Source of the DNA: an uncultured Polaribacter sp.
GTDB taxonomy: Bacteria; Bacteroidota; Bacteroidia; Flavobacteriales; Flavobacteriaceae
DNA length: 64,000 bases
Direction: 5' to 3'
Assembly: GCF_947495205.1 (NCBI RefSeq)
Contig: NZ_CANLXV010000011.1
Span: forward strand, 1-64,000
A program made the translations under genes and the position numbers. Under the pieces are notes generated by a model. It was not told where the DNA came from, searched no databases, and was given only the letters and a program-made list of their open reading frames with translations. Position 1 is the stretch's first letter. Each line of letters opens with the position of its first letter. This document shows positions 15,055 through 23,724 of this stretch, one piece after another.

Positions 15055-15528
15055 ATGAAAAATTTAGCAAGCATCTTAGTTTTTATTTTAGCATTTACTT
15101 TAACTGCAAACGCGCAAAAAAAAGATAAGAAACAAAAAAGAGAAAGACCACAATTTACAATTGCACAACAAACTGATATTGCAATTAAAAAAATGACATT
15201 GGCTTTAGATTTGTCTAAAAAGCAACAAAATCAATTAAAACCAATAATGGCATCTAAAATGGAAGCTAGAAAAGCCTTCATGGAAAATAGAAAACAAGCA
15301 AGACAAGAAAGGAAAAGACCTACTGCAGATGAAATGTATGCAATGCAAACTAAAAGATTAGATAATGCAATTGCAATGAAAGCGCAAATGAAAGAAATCT
15401 TAGATAAGGAGCAGTTTGCAAAATTTGAAAAGATGCAGAAAAAAAGAAAAATGATGGGTAAGAAAAAAATGCAAAAGAATAAAATGGGTAAAAAAGGAGC
15501 AAAAAGAGGTGAAAGAGCCGAAAAATAA
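15055..15528 (+). CDS. Small basic secreted Spy/CpxP-like protein B
   Basis: 157 aa with a signal peptide ending FTLTANAQ. The body is helical and very basic, with LALDLSKKQQNQLKPIM and LDKEQFAKFEKMQ elements matching those in the upstream paralogue. The tail is rich in Lys, Met and Gly (KKRKMMGKKKMQKNKMGKKG). The pair probably arose by duplication and both carry LTxxQ-like elements. The methionine-rich tail could bind metal, but no function is established from sequence. It is followed by a strong terminator. Confidence 0.8.
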   Translation: MKNLASILVFILAFTLTANAQKKDKKQKRERPQFTIAQQTDIAIKKMTLALDLSKKQQNQLKPIMASKMEARKAFMENRKQARQERKRPTADEMYAMQTKRLDNAIAMKAQMKEILDKEQFAKFEKMQKKRKMMGKKKMQKNKMGKKGAKRGERAEK

Positions 15529-15547
15529 AAGTTGATTTATTTAACGT

Positions 15548-15586
15548 AAAGTCCTGTTTTTGAGTTGTAAAAACAGGACTTTTTTG
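15548..15586 (+). terminator. Strong intrinsic terminator after Spy-like gene B
   Basis: AAAGTCCTGTTTTT pairs with AAAAACAGGACTTT across a 7-nt loop and is followed by a T-run. Confidence 0.88.
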
Positions 15587-15596
15587 TTAACGTAAT

Positions 15597-15748
15597 TTGC
15601 GTTAGCGATTGCAATGGCATCCTTTTTATGCTTTACTTAAGAAGTAATTTGTTGTAATTGATAAAAAAACTCTTTTTAATAAGCAAAAGTTTATAGTAAT
15701 ACAGCATAAAAAGATATAATGGAAAGCGCGCCCTTTTTAGGAACGCCC
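15597..15748 (-). repeat. REP-like dispersed repeat, copy 1 (expanded)
   Basis: Read on the minus strand it starts GGGCGTTCC, contains GCGCTTTCC and a stem ending in AAGCATAAAAAGGAT, and closes TTGCAATCGCTAACGCAAA. It shares ends with copies at 34526, 45124 and 62791, but its centre is longer. It fills most of the gap between two convergent genes. Confidence 0.65.
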
Positions 15749-15762
15749 AAAATATAAAACTA

Positions 15763-16278
15763 CTATTCTTTAAACCAACTGGAATATTTTACATAATTAT
15801 TGGCAATTCTATCAATTTCACCAGAAATTAATTCTTTAGAAATAGCTTTTACTTTTTTGGCAGGTACACCAGCATAAATACTACCACTTTCTACATGTGT
15901 ATTTTTGGTAACTACTGCACCAGCTGCAATAATTGAATTAGATTCCACTATACAATCGTCCATAATAATACTGCCCATTCCAACCAAAACATTATCATGA
16001 ATTGTGCAACCGTGTACAATGGCATTGTGCCCAATAGAAACATTATTGCCAATTGTAGTTGGCGATTTTTGATACGTAGCATGAATAACAGCACCGTCTT
16101 GAATGTTTACTTTATTGCCAATTTTTATAAAATGTACATCGCCACGAATTACAGCATTGTACCAAATAGAGCATTCTTTTCCTAAAGAAACTTCGCCTAA
16201 AATAGTAGCGTTTTCTGCCACAAAACAGTCTTCTGGTATTTGTGGTTGTTTACCGTTTACAGGTTTAATAATTGGCAT
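15763..16278 (-). CDS. Gamma-carbonic anhydrase family hexapeptide protein
   Basis: 171 aa left-handed beta-helix protein built from hexapeptide repeats (for example TILGEV, CSIWYN, VVIRGD-like AVIRGD, TTIGNN, VSIGHN, VLVGMG). The zinc-ligand histidines are in place: HATYQ near residue 67, then IGHNAIVHG near 84-89. Members coordinate metal at trimer interfaces and are annotated as gamma-carbonic anhydrases or YrdA/PaaY-like proteins; catalytic activity is often unproven. Monocistronic, convergent with the Spy-like gene. Confidence 0.9.
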   Translation of the reverse strand: MPIIKPVNGKQPQIPEDCFVAENATILGEVSLGKECSIWYNAVIRGDVHFIKIGNKVNIQDGAVIHATYQKSPTTIGNNVSIGHNAIVHGCTIHDNVLVGMGSIIMDDCIVESNSIIAAGAVVTKNTHVESGSIYAGVPAKKVKAISKELISGEIDRIANNYVKYSSWFKE

Positions 16279-16329
16279 AATTTAATATTTAAAGTTTGTT
16301 TTAAGTTGTAAATATAAAAAGAACCATGC

Positions 16330-16535
16330 AACCACATAAACACAATACAAAACATAGTTTTACAGAGAAATTTTACACAAGAGTATTTCTTCCTTTTGGG
16401 AAGATTAAGATGGGAAAAACAGGAGTATTTTAACAAATCATCATGACTTTACCACAAAGACACATTACAAAACATAGTTTTACAGAGAAATTTCACACAA
16501 GAGTATTTCTTCCCTTTGGGAAGATTAAGATGGGA
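16330..16535. repeat. 120-bp tandem duplication in intergenic DNA
   Basis: A segment of about 75 bp, recognisable by CATAGTTTTACAGAGAAATT and GGGAAGATTAAGATGGGA, occurs at about 16342-16415 and again at about 16462-16535, exactly 120 bp apart with a few substitutions. Flanking ACCACA/ACAC sequence is also partly conserved. No coding potential was seen. A third partial GTGGGATTT unit follows. Confidence 0.85.
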
Positions 16536-16559
16536 TTTTAGAAGAATTAAAGTGGGATT

Positions 16560-17291
16560 TTATTTAAAATAAGACAATAAATTACTTTTTTGAGAAGCAG
16601 AAACTAAAATTTCCTTTCCGTTAGAAACCACAACACTGCCGCCTTTGCCTTTTTTGTATTTGGTTATGGCGTTTACATTTACCAAATAAGATTTATGTAT
16701 TCTGGCGAACGTATATTCTTTCAACGCAAGCTCAAAATATTTTAGCGTTTTGCTTACTAATTTCTTAGAATTCGCTAAGTGTATTTCCGTGTAATTATCA
16801 TCTGCTTTGCAAAAAACAATATCGTTAACGTCTAAAATCTCAAAACCATCTTGTTGTGGAATTGTAATTTTACCATTAGCAGTATTTGCGTTTGGTTTTA
16901 AAATTTTATGTTCTAATTCCTGCTCTTTTTCTTTAATTTCTGTAACAATATTTACTGCTTTAATAAGTTCGTCTATAGAAATGGGTTTTAGTAGGTAATA
17001 ACTAGCATCATTATTTAAAGCCTCAATTGCATAATGGTCGTAAGCGGTTACAAAAATGGTTTCAAAAGTTCTGTTTCCTACCTTTTCTAACAAATCAAAA
17101 GCATTGCCAAAAGGCATTTCTACATCTAAAAAAACCAAATCTAAATCGTGTTTTTTTATGAGTTGTAAACCTTCTGCTATATGTTCTGCTTCCCCTAAAA
17201 GTTGCACATTGGGGCAATATTTTTGTAAATAATTACGCAAAATATCTCTACTAATTTGTTCATCTTCTACAATAATTGCTTTTAGTTTCAT
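16560..17291 (-). CDS. LytTR-family response regulator
   Basis: 243 aa. The receiver domain (about 1-120) has acidic residues in IVEDEQISRD, phospho-acceptor Asp in LVFLDVEMPFG near residue 56, and the ETIFVTAYD and LLKPIS segments. The DNA-binding LytTR domain (about 140-243) has CKADDNYTEIHLAN and FARIHKSYLVNVNAI. It is encoded directly downstream of a LytS-type kinase (17400-19553) on the same strand, separated by a REP-like repeat, and is very likely its partner. Target genes cannot be read from sequence. Confidence 0.93.
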   Translation of the reverse strand: MKLKAIIVEDEQISRDILRNYLQKYCPNVQLLGEAEHIAEGLQLIKKHDLDLVFLDVEMPFGNAFDLLEKVGNRTFETIFVTAYDHYAIEALNNDASYYLLKPISIDELIKAVNIVTEIKEKEQELEHKILKPNANTANGKITIPQQDGFEILDVNDIVFCKADDNYTEIHLANSKKLVSKTLKYFELALKEYTFARIHKSYLVNVNAITKYKKGKGGSVVVSNGKEILVSASQKSNLLSYFK

Positions 17292-17318
17292 GCTTTTTAA
17301 TTTTTATTAGAAGCTATT

Positions 17319-17407
17319 TCGCGCTTTCGCCACTCGCTTTGCACAAAAAAGTGCAAGAGCTCAAACAAAGGCTCAATCCCGGCTAAACTTGTTTGCCTGC
17401 TATTTGC
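17319..17407 (+). repeat. REP-like dispersed repeat, copy 2
   Basis: Begins AGAAGCTATTTC and ends CTATTTGC. The core is a hairpin CTTTGCAC-AAAAAA-GTGCAAGAG followed by CTCAAACAAAGGCTCAATC. It overlaps the stop codon of the kinase gene (17400-17402), so the insertion fixed the end of that reading frame. It closely matches copy 4 at 39859. Confidence 0.75.
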
Positions 17408-19553
17408 TTTTTAAAAGTAAAGTTATTTTTGTGCCTTCGCCATTGTCTAAAAGATTGGTAACATTTACCTTAATTCTATCTTTATACATGTCATTTAAAA
17501 TAGCAATTCTTTTTTTTATGGTACTCATTCCTTTAGATTTTTGTTTGAGCTGATTGTTGGTTTTTAAAGCCAGAGATTTTGCTCTTCCAATACCATCATC
17601 TGTAATAGAAATTAGTAAAGTTTCCGTGTCTTTTTGCTGAATGGAAATTTCTAAATTCCCTATTTCTTTTCGGTATCTTAAACCATGCCAAATGGCATTT
17701 TCTATATAAGGTTGCAACAACATTGGCGGAATTTCAAATTTTTCTAAAGCAATAGTTTCTTCAACATTTATGGTATAGTTAAATTTATTTTTAAAACGGT
17801 TGTGCTCTAACTTTACATACAACTCTAGCAGCTCAATTTCTTTAGTTAAGGGTATAAAATCTTCATCAGAATTTTCTAAAACAGCACGCATTAAAACAGA
17901 AAATTCACTTAAATATCGGTTTGCATTTCTCTCATCATTGGTGGCTATAAAACTGTTTACAGAGTTTAAAGCATTAAATATAAAATGCGGATTCATTTGT
18001 GAGCGCATAGATTTTAAAGCCAATAAATTATTGGTTAATTTCTGCTTTTTATTGTTGCGATACATAAACCAAGAAAACAAAATTAACAAACTAACTACAG
18101 TAATTAAAGCGCCAATAATTTTTTTTTGGTTCAATTTATTTGCTTCACTTAACTTTTGATTGGTTTCTAAAATAGCCCTGTCTTTTTCTAAACTTGCAAT
18201 TCTATTTTGGTTGTCTGCAATTTTCTTAGAAAACCGTTTTACTTGGTGTATTTCTTGTTCTTTTCTAATGTACAAAGAATCTACTAACGTTACATATTTT
18301 TGGTAATTTTCTAAAGCTTTGTCATATGCTCCTAAGTTTTCAAAAACTTCAGATATTTTTTTTGTGGCGTCTTTTTCAATTACAATATCTTTACTTTTTT
18401 CTGCGGCGCTAATGCTCTTTTCAAAATAAGGTATTGCTTCTTTATATTGTTCTTTTAAAAGATAAGCATTCCCAATTTTGTAATTTATTTTTTGCGTGGT
18501 TATAGAATCTTCTAAATTTATGGCAGCTTCAGAAACCTTTTTTTTGTTTGTTTTTAAGAGACTTTGCTTTCTTAAGGCAATTTCTTTATCGTATTCTTTA
18601 TTGGTGTTTAAAAAGTCGGCTACTTTTTCTTCTTCTTGTAAAACCCTGTTTTTACTTTCTTTTGCAGCAAAATTTAAAGTGTTATTAAATTGATTTTTAG
18701 CAAGGTCAATATTTCCTTCCGCAGAAAAAACAGTGGCTAGTTTAGAACTAATGTCTGTAATTTTTGGATTTATTTTGTGTTTTTTAGCTAAAGAAAAAGC
18801 TTTGTTGTAGTTGGCTTTGGCGTAATTGTAGTTTTTGGTTTTAAAGCCAATATCACCTAAACCTTCCAATACAATTATTTTGTTAATTTGGGTTAGTTTT
18901 TTATCTAAAACTGCCAAATAGCTTACTTTACTATTGGCATAGTCTTTTAATAAAAATTGTGCTTTTGCAATAAGAATTTCAGTGGCTGTATTTGCTGCAA
19001 TTTGATTGCTTAATTTGTAGTTGTAAACCGCTAAATCATACTGTTTCCAAAATAAATAAATGTCTGCTAGGGTTTTGTAAGAAGTGGCATTTCTTTTTTT
19101 GGTTTTATCTGTTTGAATCGCTTTTTCTACAAAAGCTAAACTCTTTTCAATATTTTTAGTTTTGTAGAATTTAGCAGAATCTAAATGTTGTAGATATACA
19201 TCTGTTTGTGGTAAATTTTTGGATTTAGCAGCATTTTTTTCTGGGAAATTTTCTACTTCAATGCGTATTTCTTCATTAGATTTTATGGTATAAAATACGG
19301 TTTCAAAATCTGGGTGAGATACAATTAACTCATCATTTATACTTGCGTTTACCTTGTAAAAACCATTAATTTCTGAATAATAAAAATTTTTACCATTAAC
19401 TGCCACTTCTGCATTTTTAATTGGAGTTTTGGTGGCTTTAGCGGTTATAATAACTTCAATAAAAAAATTGTTGTTGTTTGTAAAACTACTATTTGTTTGA
19501 GCTAAACAAATAGTTTGTAGCAGCAGAAAAAAGAATTTTATGTATTTTTTCAA
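17400..19553 (-). CDS. LytS-type sensor histidine kinase with TPR sensor region
   Basis: 717 aa. Signal peptide (1-18), a carboxypeptidase-regulatory-like beta domain (about 30-105), then TPR repeats (about 120-440; for example ATSYKTLADIYLFWKQYDLA and YKEAIPYFEKSISAAEKS). A coiled coil and one TM segment follow (KIIGALITVVSLLILFSWFMY, near 480-500). The kinase part has the phosphoacceptor region SQMNPHFIFNALNSVNSFIA and an ATPase with LQPYIENAIWHGLRY and ITDDGIGR. Members sense extracytoplasmic cues and phosphorylate a LytTR regulator, here the gene at 16560-17291. The ligand is unknown. Confidence 0.92.
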   Translation of the reverse strand: MKKYIKFFFLLLQTICLAQTNSSFTNNNNFFIEVIITAKATKTPIKNAEVAVNGKNFYYSEINGFYKVNASINDELIVSHPDFETVFYTIKSNEEIRIEVENFPEKNAAKSKNLPQTDVYLQHLDSAKFYKTKNIEKSLAFVEKAIQTDKTKKRNATSYKTLADIYLFWKQYDLAVYNYKLSNQIAANTATEILIAKAQFLLKDYANSKVSYLAVLDKKLTQINKIIVLEGLGDIGFKTKNYNYAKANYNKAFSLAKKHKINPKITDISSKLATVFSAEGNIDLAKNQFNNTLNFAAKESKNRVLQEEEKVADFLNTNKEYDKEIALRKQSLLKTNKKKVSEAAINLEDSITTQKINYKIGNAYLLKEQYKEAIPYFEKSISAAEKSKDIVIEKDATKKISEVFENLGAYDKALENYQKYVTLVDSLYIRKEQEIHQVKRFSKKIADNQNRIASLEKDRAILETNQKLSEANKLNQKKIIGALITVVSLLILFSWFMYRNNKKQKLTNNLLALKSMRSQMNPHFIFNALNSVNSFIATNDERNANRYLSEFSVLMRAVLENSDEDFIPLTKEIELLELYVKLEHNRFKNKFNYTINVEETIALEKFEIPPMLLQPYIENAIWHGLRYRKEIGNLEISIQQKDTETLLISITDDGIGRAKSLALKTNNQLKQKSKGMSTIKKRIAILNDMYKDRIKVNVTNLLDNGEGTKITLLLKSK

Positions 19554-19779
19554 TGGAATATTTACCTTTTATTTTTGTAAACATACACACAAAAAAGGAG
19601 CTATAAAAACCGATTTTTAGAATTTAGAGATCTTAAAAAGGCTTTTTTGGCGCTTTCACTAATTTTTTGGAAGGTTTTACTCATTTAAAAACTAGTTTTA
19701 CGAAATATGCTTTTTTTTAGAAGTAAAAATCATTTTAAGCTGAAACATATTTTATAAACTTATTCAATTGAGATATGGT

Positions 19780-20637
19780 TTATTTCTTCGTATAAATTAA
19801 AAGCTTTTCGCCTATACTTATATTGTTGCTCACTAAATTGTTTATTTCTTTTAATAATGGAACAGAAATACCATATCTTCTTGAAATAGCATAAAGTGTT
19901 TCTCCTCTTTGCACTGTATGATAGTTGTTTTTAGGATTTTCTTTTGCAATACGTTTTGTAGAAGTGTTGGTTTTATTAAGTTTTTGAAGCGCGTTGTTGT
20001 AAGTTCCTTTTTTAACATTATCAAACTGGTATAGCTTGTAATCTTCTATTATTTTTAAAAGTTTTATAGGATACTTTTTATCTGTAGCATAACCTGCTTT
20101 TTTTAAACCAAAAGCCCATTTTTTGTAGTCTGTAGTTTTGTAATCAAACAAAAAAGCATAGCGTTTTCTTTGCGTTAAAAATAAAGAATGATCTTTATAG
20201 GAAGTTTCTGGGTAAACATATTTTCTAAAACATTCTCCTTTTTCATCATCATCATGATAAACACGTTCTCCTTGCCAAGATGTATGGCATTTTATACCAA
20301 AATGATTGTTAGATTTTAAGGCCAATTCGCTTTTGCCTTTTCCAGATTCTAAAATTCCTTGAGCTAAGGTAATGCTTGCAGGTATTTTATAATTGTGCAT
20401 TTCTCTTACGGCAATTGGCGCGAATTCTCTAATGTATGCTAAGGTAACTTTATTAAGTCTGTTGTTGTTTTTTACAAGTTTTTTGGTAATTTCAATTTCA
20501 TTAACAGAAGGTAAGTTTTCTGGCTGAGGTTCTGCAATTACAATTCCTGGGTTTTTTGTTTTTACAAGCTCTTTTTTAGCTCCACAACTTACTAAAAATA
20601 AAAAAAATAGAATATAAATGATACTTTTTAATTTCAT
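19780..20637 (-). CDS. Glucosaminidase (GH73) lipoprotein with LysM
   Basis: 285 aa. Lipobox at FLVSCGAKK (Cys near residue 18) indicates a lipoprotein. A mannosyl-glycoprotein endo-N-acetylglucosaminidase-type domain spans about 65-210, with SITLAQGILESGKGKSELA holding the catalytic Glu, then NNHFGIKCH and YKDHSLFLTQRKRYA. A C-terminal LysM motif follows (YHTVQRGETLYAISRRYGIS). It probably hydrolyses peptidoglycan glycan strands during wall remodelling. Its start overlaps the end of the upstream PLP-enzyme gene by 4 bp, so the two are co-transcribed. Confidence 0.92.
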   Translation of the reverse strand: MKLKSIIYILFFLFLVSCGAKKELVKTKNPGIVIAEPQPENLPSVNEIEITKKLVKNNNRLNKVTLAYIREFAPIAVREMHNYKIPASITLAQGILESGKGKSELALKSNNHFGIKCHTSWQGERVYHDDDEKGECFRKYVYPETSYKDHSLFLTQRKRYAFLFDYKTTDYKKWAFGLKKAGYATDKKYPIKLLKIIEDYKLYQFDNVKKGTYNNALQKLNKTNTSTKRIAKENPKNNYHTVQRGETLYAISRRYGISVPLLKEINNLVSNNISIGEKLLIYTKK

Positions 20638-21626
20638 AAAACATTAATTTTTTGTTGGTTTTTTTGTGCTAGTTTTTTATTAAAACCAATTATTCCTTGA
20701 ATACCACCTGTGTGAATTGCTAGTATTTTTGTCCCTTTTTTAAACGTATCATTTTTTACCATTTCTAAAATTCCATAAAGCATTTTACCAGTGTAAATAG
20801 GATCTAATAAAATACCAGTTTGTGCTTTAAATTCATTGATAAAACAAATAAGATTTTCGTTATATTTTGCATATCCTCCAAAATGATAATCGGCAGTTAA
20901 CGTCCAATTTGTTTTGGTTGTAAATTTTGCAATCTCATCTTTTAAAAAACTACCTTTTAAAGCAGGAAAACCTATTGTTTTTTGATTGTTTTGAGATGCA
21001 TTTATTAAACCAGCAATGGTGCCACCAGTGCCAATTGCACTACAAATATAATTGAAATCTGTATCTTGTTTTGTTAAAATTTCTTCACAACCTTCAATTG
21101 CTAAACAATTTGTACCACCTTCTGGAATTAAATAAAAATCGCCATATTTATTTTTCATTTTTTCTATAAAACCAAATGTGTTTTTTTGCCTGTACACAGT
21201 TCTGCTTACAAATTCAAATTTCATTCCGTTTTTATACGCTTCATTTAAAGTTGCGTTGTTTGCTATGGTTTCTTTTAGGTTTTTACCCAATTCATCTCCT
21301 CTTATAATACCAACAGTGGTAAAACCTTCCATTTTACCTGCAACTGCTGTGGCAACAATATGGTTAGAAAAAGCGCCACCAAAAGTTAGGATTACTTTTT
21401 TCTTTAGTTTTTTAGCTTCTTTTAAATTGTATTTTAGTTTTCTAAACTTATTTCCAGAAACAAACGGGTGTATTAAATCTTCTCTTTTAATATAAAGTGC
21501 TACCTTTTTTTCTTTTAAGATGGGCAGTTGAATTTCCTGGTTTTTAGCAACAAAATTTTGATCGAAAAAACTGTTTTGAGATATATGCAATGTTGAAAAG
21601 TATTTGAGCAAAAGTACAGAAAGCAT
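20634..21626 (-). CDS. PLP-dependent ACC deaminase/D-cysteine desulfhydrase family
   Basis: 330 aa fold-type II PLP enzyme. Visible: LYIKREDLIHPFVSGNKFRK with the PLP-binding Lys near residue 61, TFGGAFSNHIVATA (phosphate and substrate contact), FYLIPEGGTNCLA, and CSAIGTGGTIAGL as the phosphate-binding glycine loop. Substrate specificity between 1-aminocyclopropane-1-carboxylate and D-cysteine is not decided by these motifs; most bacterial homologues are D-cysteine desulfhydrases. Overlaps the following GH73 lipoprotein gene by 4 bp. Confidence 0.9.
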   Translation of the reverse strand: MLSVLLLKYFSTLHISQNSFFDQNFVAKNQEIQLPILKEKKVALYIKREDLIHPFVSGNKFRKLKYNLKEAKKLKKKVILTFGGAFSNHIVATAVAGKMEGFTTVGIIRGDELGKNLKETIANNATLNEAYKNGMKFEFVSRTVYRQKNTFGFIEKMKNKYGDFYLIPEGGTNCLAIEGCEEILTKQDTDFNYICSAIGTGGTIAGLINASQNNQKTIGFPALKGSFLKDEIAKFTTKTNWTLTADYHFGGYAKYNENLICFINEFKAQTGILLDPIYTGKMLYGILEMVKNDTFKKGTKILAIHTGGIQGIIGFNKKLAQKNQQKINVL

Positions 21627-21705
21627 TTCTTATACTTGGTAATTCTTTTTTAAGTATTTTTAATTAATGCTAATAGTATACTTAAAAGGTAAAAGACTAG
21701 CCTAA

Positions 21706-21930
21706 GTTCCTGCTGTTCAAAATATAAGTTTTAAATTATGTAAAAACAGGATTCCTATTGATTTAAATTCGGAAATTTTAAAATTGCAAACTGTTTTTTA
21801 TTCTAAAGATGCTAAAAAACAAAGTTATTTATACAAGTCTTATTATAAAATTAGTAATGTAAAATATGCAGCTGTGTTAAAAGGTGATGTTTGGTCTGTT
21901 TATTTTGAAGATAACTTTAAAATAGGCTAA
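21706..21930 (+). pseudogene. Remnant reading frame without start codon
   Basis: An open frame of about 74 codons (from VPAVQNISFK to YFEDNFKIG, stop at 21928) with normal codon use and protein-like composition but no ATG and a stop directly upstream (21703). It lies in an otherwise empty 407-bp gap. Most likely it is the 3' end of a decayed gene; the family is not recognised. A nonstandard start is possible but there is no good candidate. Confidence 0.4.
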
Positions 21931-22033
21931 CATCCTGTTTTTATGAGGTTTTGTTAACTATTTAACAATACATACCCATATTTTTATTCACAGAATTGCG
22001 TAAATTTGAAAAAACTCTTTTTAAATTCATCTT

Positions 22034-23050
22034 ATGAAATTTTATTTTTTGTTATTACTGGTTTTTTTATCAATAAAAGTAAGTGCGCAAACTCCGCCAA
22101 AGGCGAGTCCTCTTTTTAACAACTCTATAGTTGCTACTGCAATAGATTTTATAAAAACATCAGATACAGATGCTTTGTTAAATGTTCAGTTTATAGGGCA
22201 AGAAAGTAAGGAAATGCCAGATAGTAGAAATGATATTTTGTTTGATAACAATACGTTTGTTTTTAAGGCCAATTTTTCTGACAATACAACTATAGAAATT
22301 TGGTGTCATAGTTCTTTTGGCACTAGTGCTGCAGCAAAAGAATATGCAGATAAATTGGCGCCTAGACTTGGTAAATTACCAGATTTTATGAGGAATAACG
22401 TAAACCATGTTGTTGTGCATAAAGGCGATGAAGGCGCATTTGCAGAAAGTGAAGCCAATTTTTTTGTGTTGTATTCTGATAATATGGATGTAAGAATAGA
22501 AAACAACGATTTAGAAGAAACTGTTTTTCATGAAGCAGTGCACGCCTCTTTAGATTTGCTTCATCTTAATAAAACTGGTTGGGTAAATGCACAAACAAAA
22601 GATGGTAATTTTATTACCAATTATGCATCAGAAAATGTTTTTCAAGAAGATTTTGCAGAAACAATGCTTTTTGTATACACCATGGTAAAACATCCTAAAA
22701 GATTGACTGAAAATTTAGAAGATTGGATAAACACACATTTACCCAATCGTTACAATTACATCACAGAAAATGTATTGCCTAGAACACTTTCTGTAAATAA
22801 TTTTTCTGCAGATGCAGGTGTAAGTGTATTAGATATTTATCCTAATCCTAGTGATAAAGAAATACAAGTAGTGTTACAAAATAGTATAAACCAAAAAGAA
22901 CAAATACATATTTATACCCTTACAGGAAAGCTTGTAAAATCTATTAAAATATTTAGAGAAAATAATAAGATAGATGTTTCTAGTTTAAGCACAGGCGTTT
23001 ATTATGTGCATGTAAAAGGTTATAAATTGGCAAAACTTCTTAAAAAATAG
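22034..23050 (+). CDS. T9SS-sorted secreted protein with HExxH-type motif
   Basis: 338 aa. Signal peptide (about 1-19, FLSIKVSAQ), a globular domain to about residue 255, and a typical type A T9SS C-terminal sorting domain (LDIYPNPSDKEIQVV, then TLTGKLVKSIKIF and VSSLSTGVYYVHVKG). The motif VFHEAVHASLD near residues 164-174 has the HExxH pattern of a zinc peptidase; a third ligand may be in FQEDFAETMLF. It is probably exported by the type IX system and anchored at the surface or released. Peptidase activity is inferred from the motif. The Crp/Fnr gene starts 18 bases downstream. Confidence 0.85.
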   Translation: MKFYFLLLLVFLSIKVSAQTPPKASPLFNNSIVATAIDFIKTSDTDALLNVQFIGQESKEMPDSRNDILFDNNTFVFKANFSDNTTIEIWCHSSFGTSAAAKEYADKLAPRLGKLPDFMRNNVNHVVVHKGDEGAFAESEANFFVLYSDNMDVRIENNDLEETVFHEAVHASLDLLHLNKTGWVNAQTKDGNFITNYASENVFQEDFAETMLFVYTMVKHPKRLTENLEDWINTHLPNRYNYITENVLPRTLSVNNFSADAGVSVLDIYPNPSDKEIQVVLQNSINQKEQIHIYTLTGKLVKSIKIFRENNKIDVSSLSTGVYYVHVKGYKLAKLLKK

Positions 23051-23068
23051 GTTTATTCTAAACATTTT

Positions 23069-23689
23069 ATGGAAGATATTAAAAAACAACTTTCCTTCTT
23101 AAAACCAGCTTTGGTTGCTGTGTTGTTAGAGAATAGTACTTTAGCTAATTTTGAAAAAGGTACAAAAATTTTAAGGTTTGAGCAATATGTAAAGGTTTTA
23201 CCTATAGTTATAAGTGGTTTGGTAAAAGTTTTTGCAAAGTTTGAAGAAAAAGAGTTGCTTTTGTATTACATACAACCCAACCAAAGTTGCGTAATGTCTT
23301 TTACGGCTGGTTTAAAAAATAGTACCAGTAAAATTTTTGCAGTTACAGAAGAGGAATCTAAAATTTTATTAATTCCTTTTCAAAAAATTCCGCAACTTTT
23401 AAAAGAGTATCCAGAATTTAATAATTTGTTTTATGCAGAATATGATTTAAGATATTCTGATTTATTAGGAACTTTAGAAGATGTTTTGGTAAATAAATTG
23501 GATAAAAGATTGATAGATTATCTTACCAATAAAGCAAAATTTACCAATACAAAACAATTAAAATTAACGCATTTAGAAATTGCTAAAGAGTTGGGTACTT
23601 CTAGAGAAGTAGTAAGTAGAGTAATTAAAAAATTAGAAAACGAAGGGTTTTTATCTCAAAAAAACAAAGTAATATATTTACACGCATAG
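23069..23689 (+). CDS. Crp/Fnr-family transcription regulator
   Basis: 206 aa. An N-terminal cyclic-nucleotide-binding-like beta barrel (about 20-120; GTKILRFEQYVKVLPIVISG and QPNQSCVMSF), a dimer helix (about 125-150), and a winged HTH (about 150-206) with LTHLEIAKELGTSREVVSRVIKKLENEGF as recognition region. Lone cysteines are present, but not the N-terminal cluster of a true Fnr, so oxygen sensing through Fe-S is unlikely. A palindromic operator candidate overlaps its stop codon, upstream of the DUF2892 gene. Confidence 0.93.
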   Translation: MEDIKKQLSFLKPALVAVLLENSTLANFEKGTKILRFEQYVKVLPIVISGLVKVFAKFEEKELLLYYIQPNQSCVMSFTAGLKNSTSKIFAVTEEESKILLIPFQKIPQLLKEYPEFNNLFYAEYDLRYSDLLGTLEDVLVNKLDKRLIDYLTNKAKFTNTKQLKLTHLEIAKELGTSREVVSRVIKKLENEGFLSQKNKVIYLHA

Positions 23690-23703
23690 TGACTTTAGTC
23701 ACT
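23688..23703 (+). promoter_or_regulatory. Candidate Crp/Fnr operator (perfect palindrome)
   Basis: AGTGACTTTAGTCACT has 7-bp arms and a TT centre, overlapping the TAG stop of the Crp/Fnr gene. Its centre lies about 40 bases before the start site expected from the -7 element at 23725-23732, the usual place for a class II activator site. The match to GTGAC half-sites of the Crp family is clear; binding by this protein is inferred. Confidence 0.6.
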
Positions 23704-23724
23704 GCACAGTTCTTTTTTTTGAAA

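Noticed and set aside
16330..16560. 120-bp tandem duplication considered as CRISPR or insertion-sequence ends
   Set aside because: Only two copies, no terminal inverted repeats, no transposase frame.
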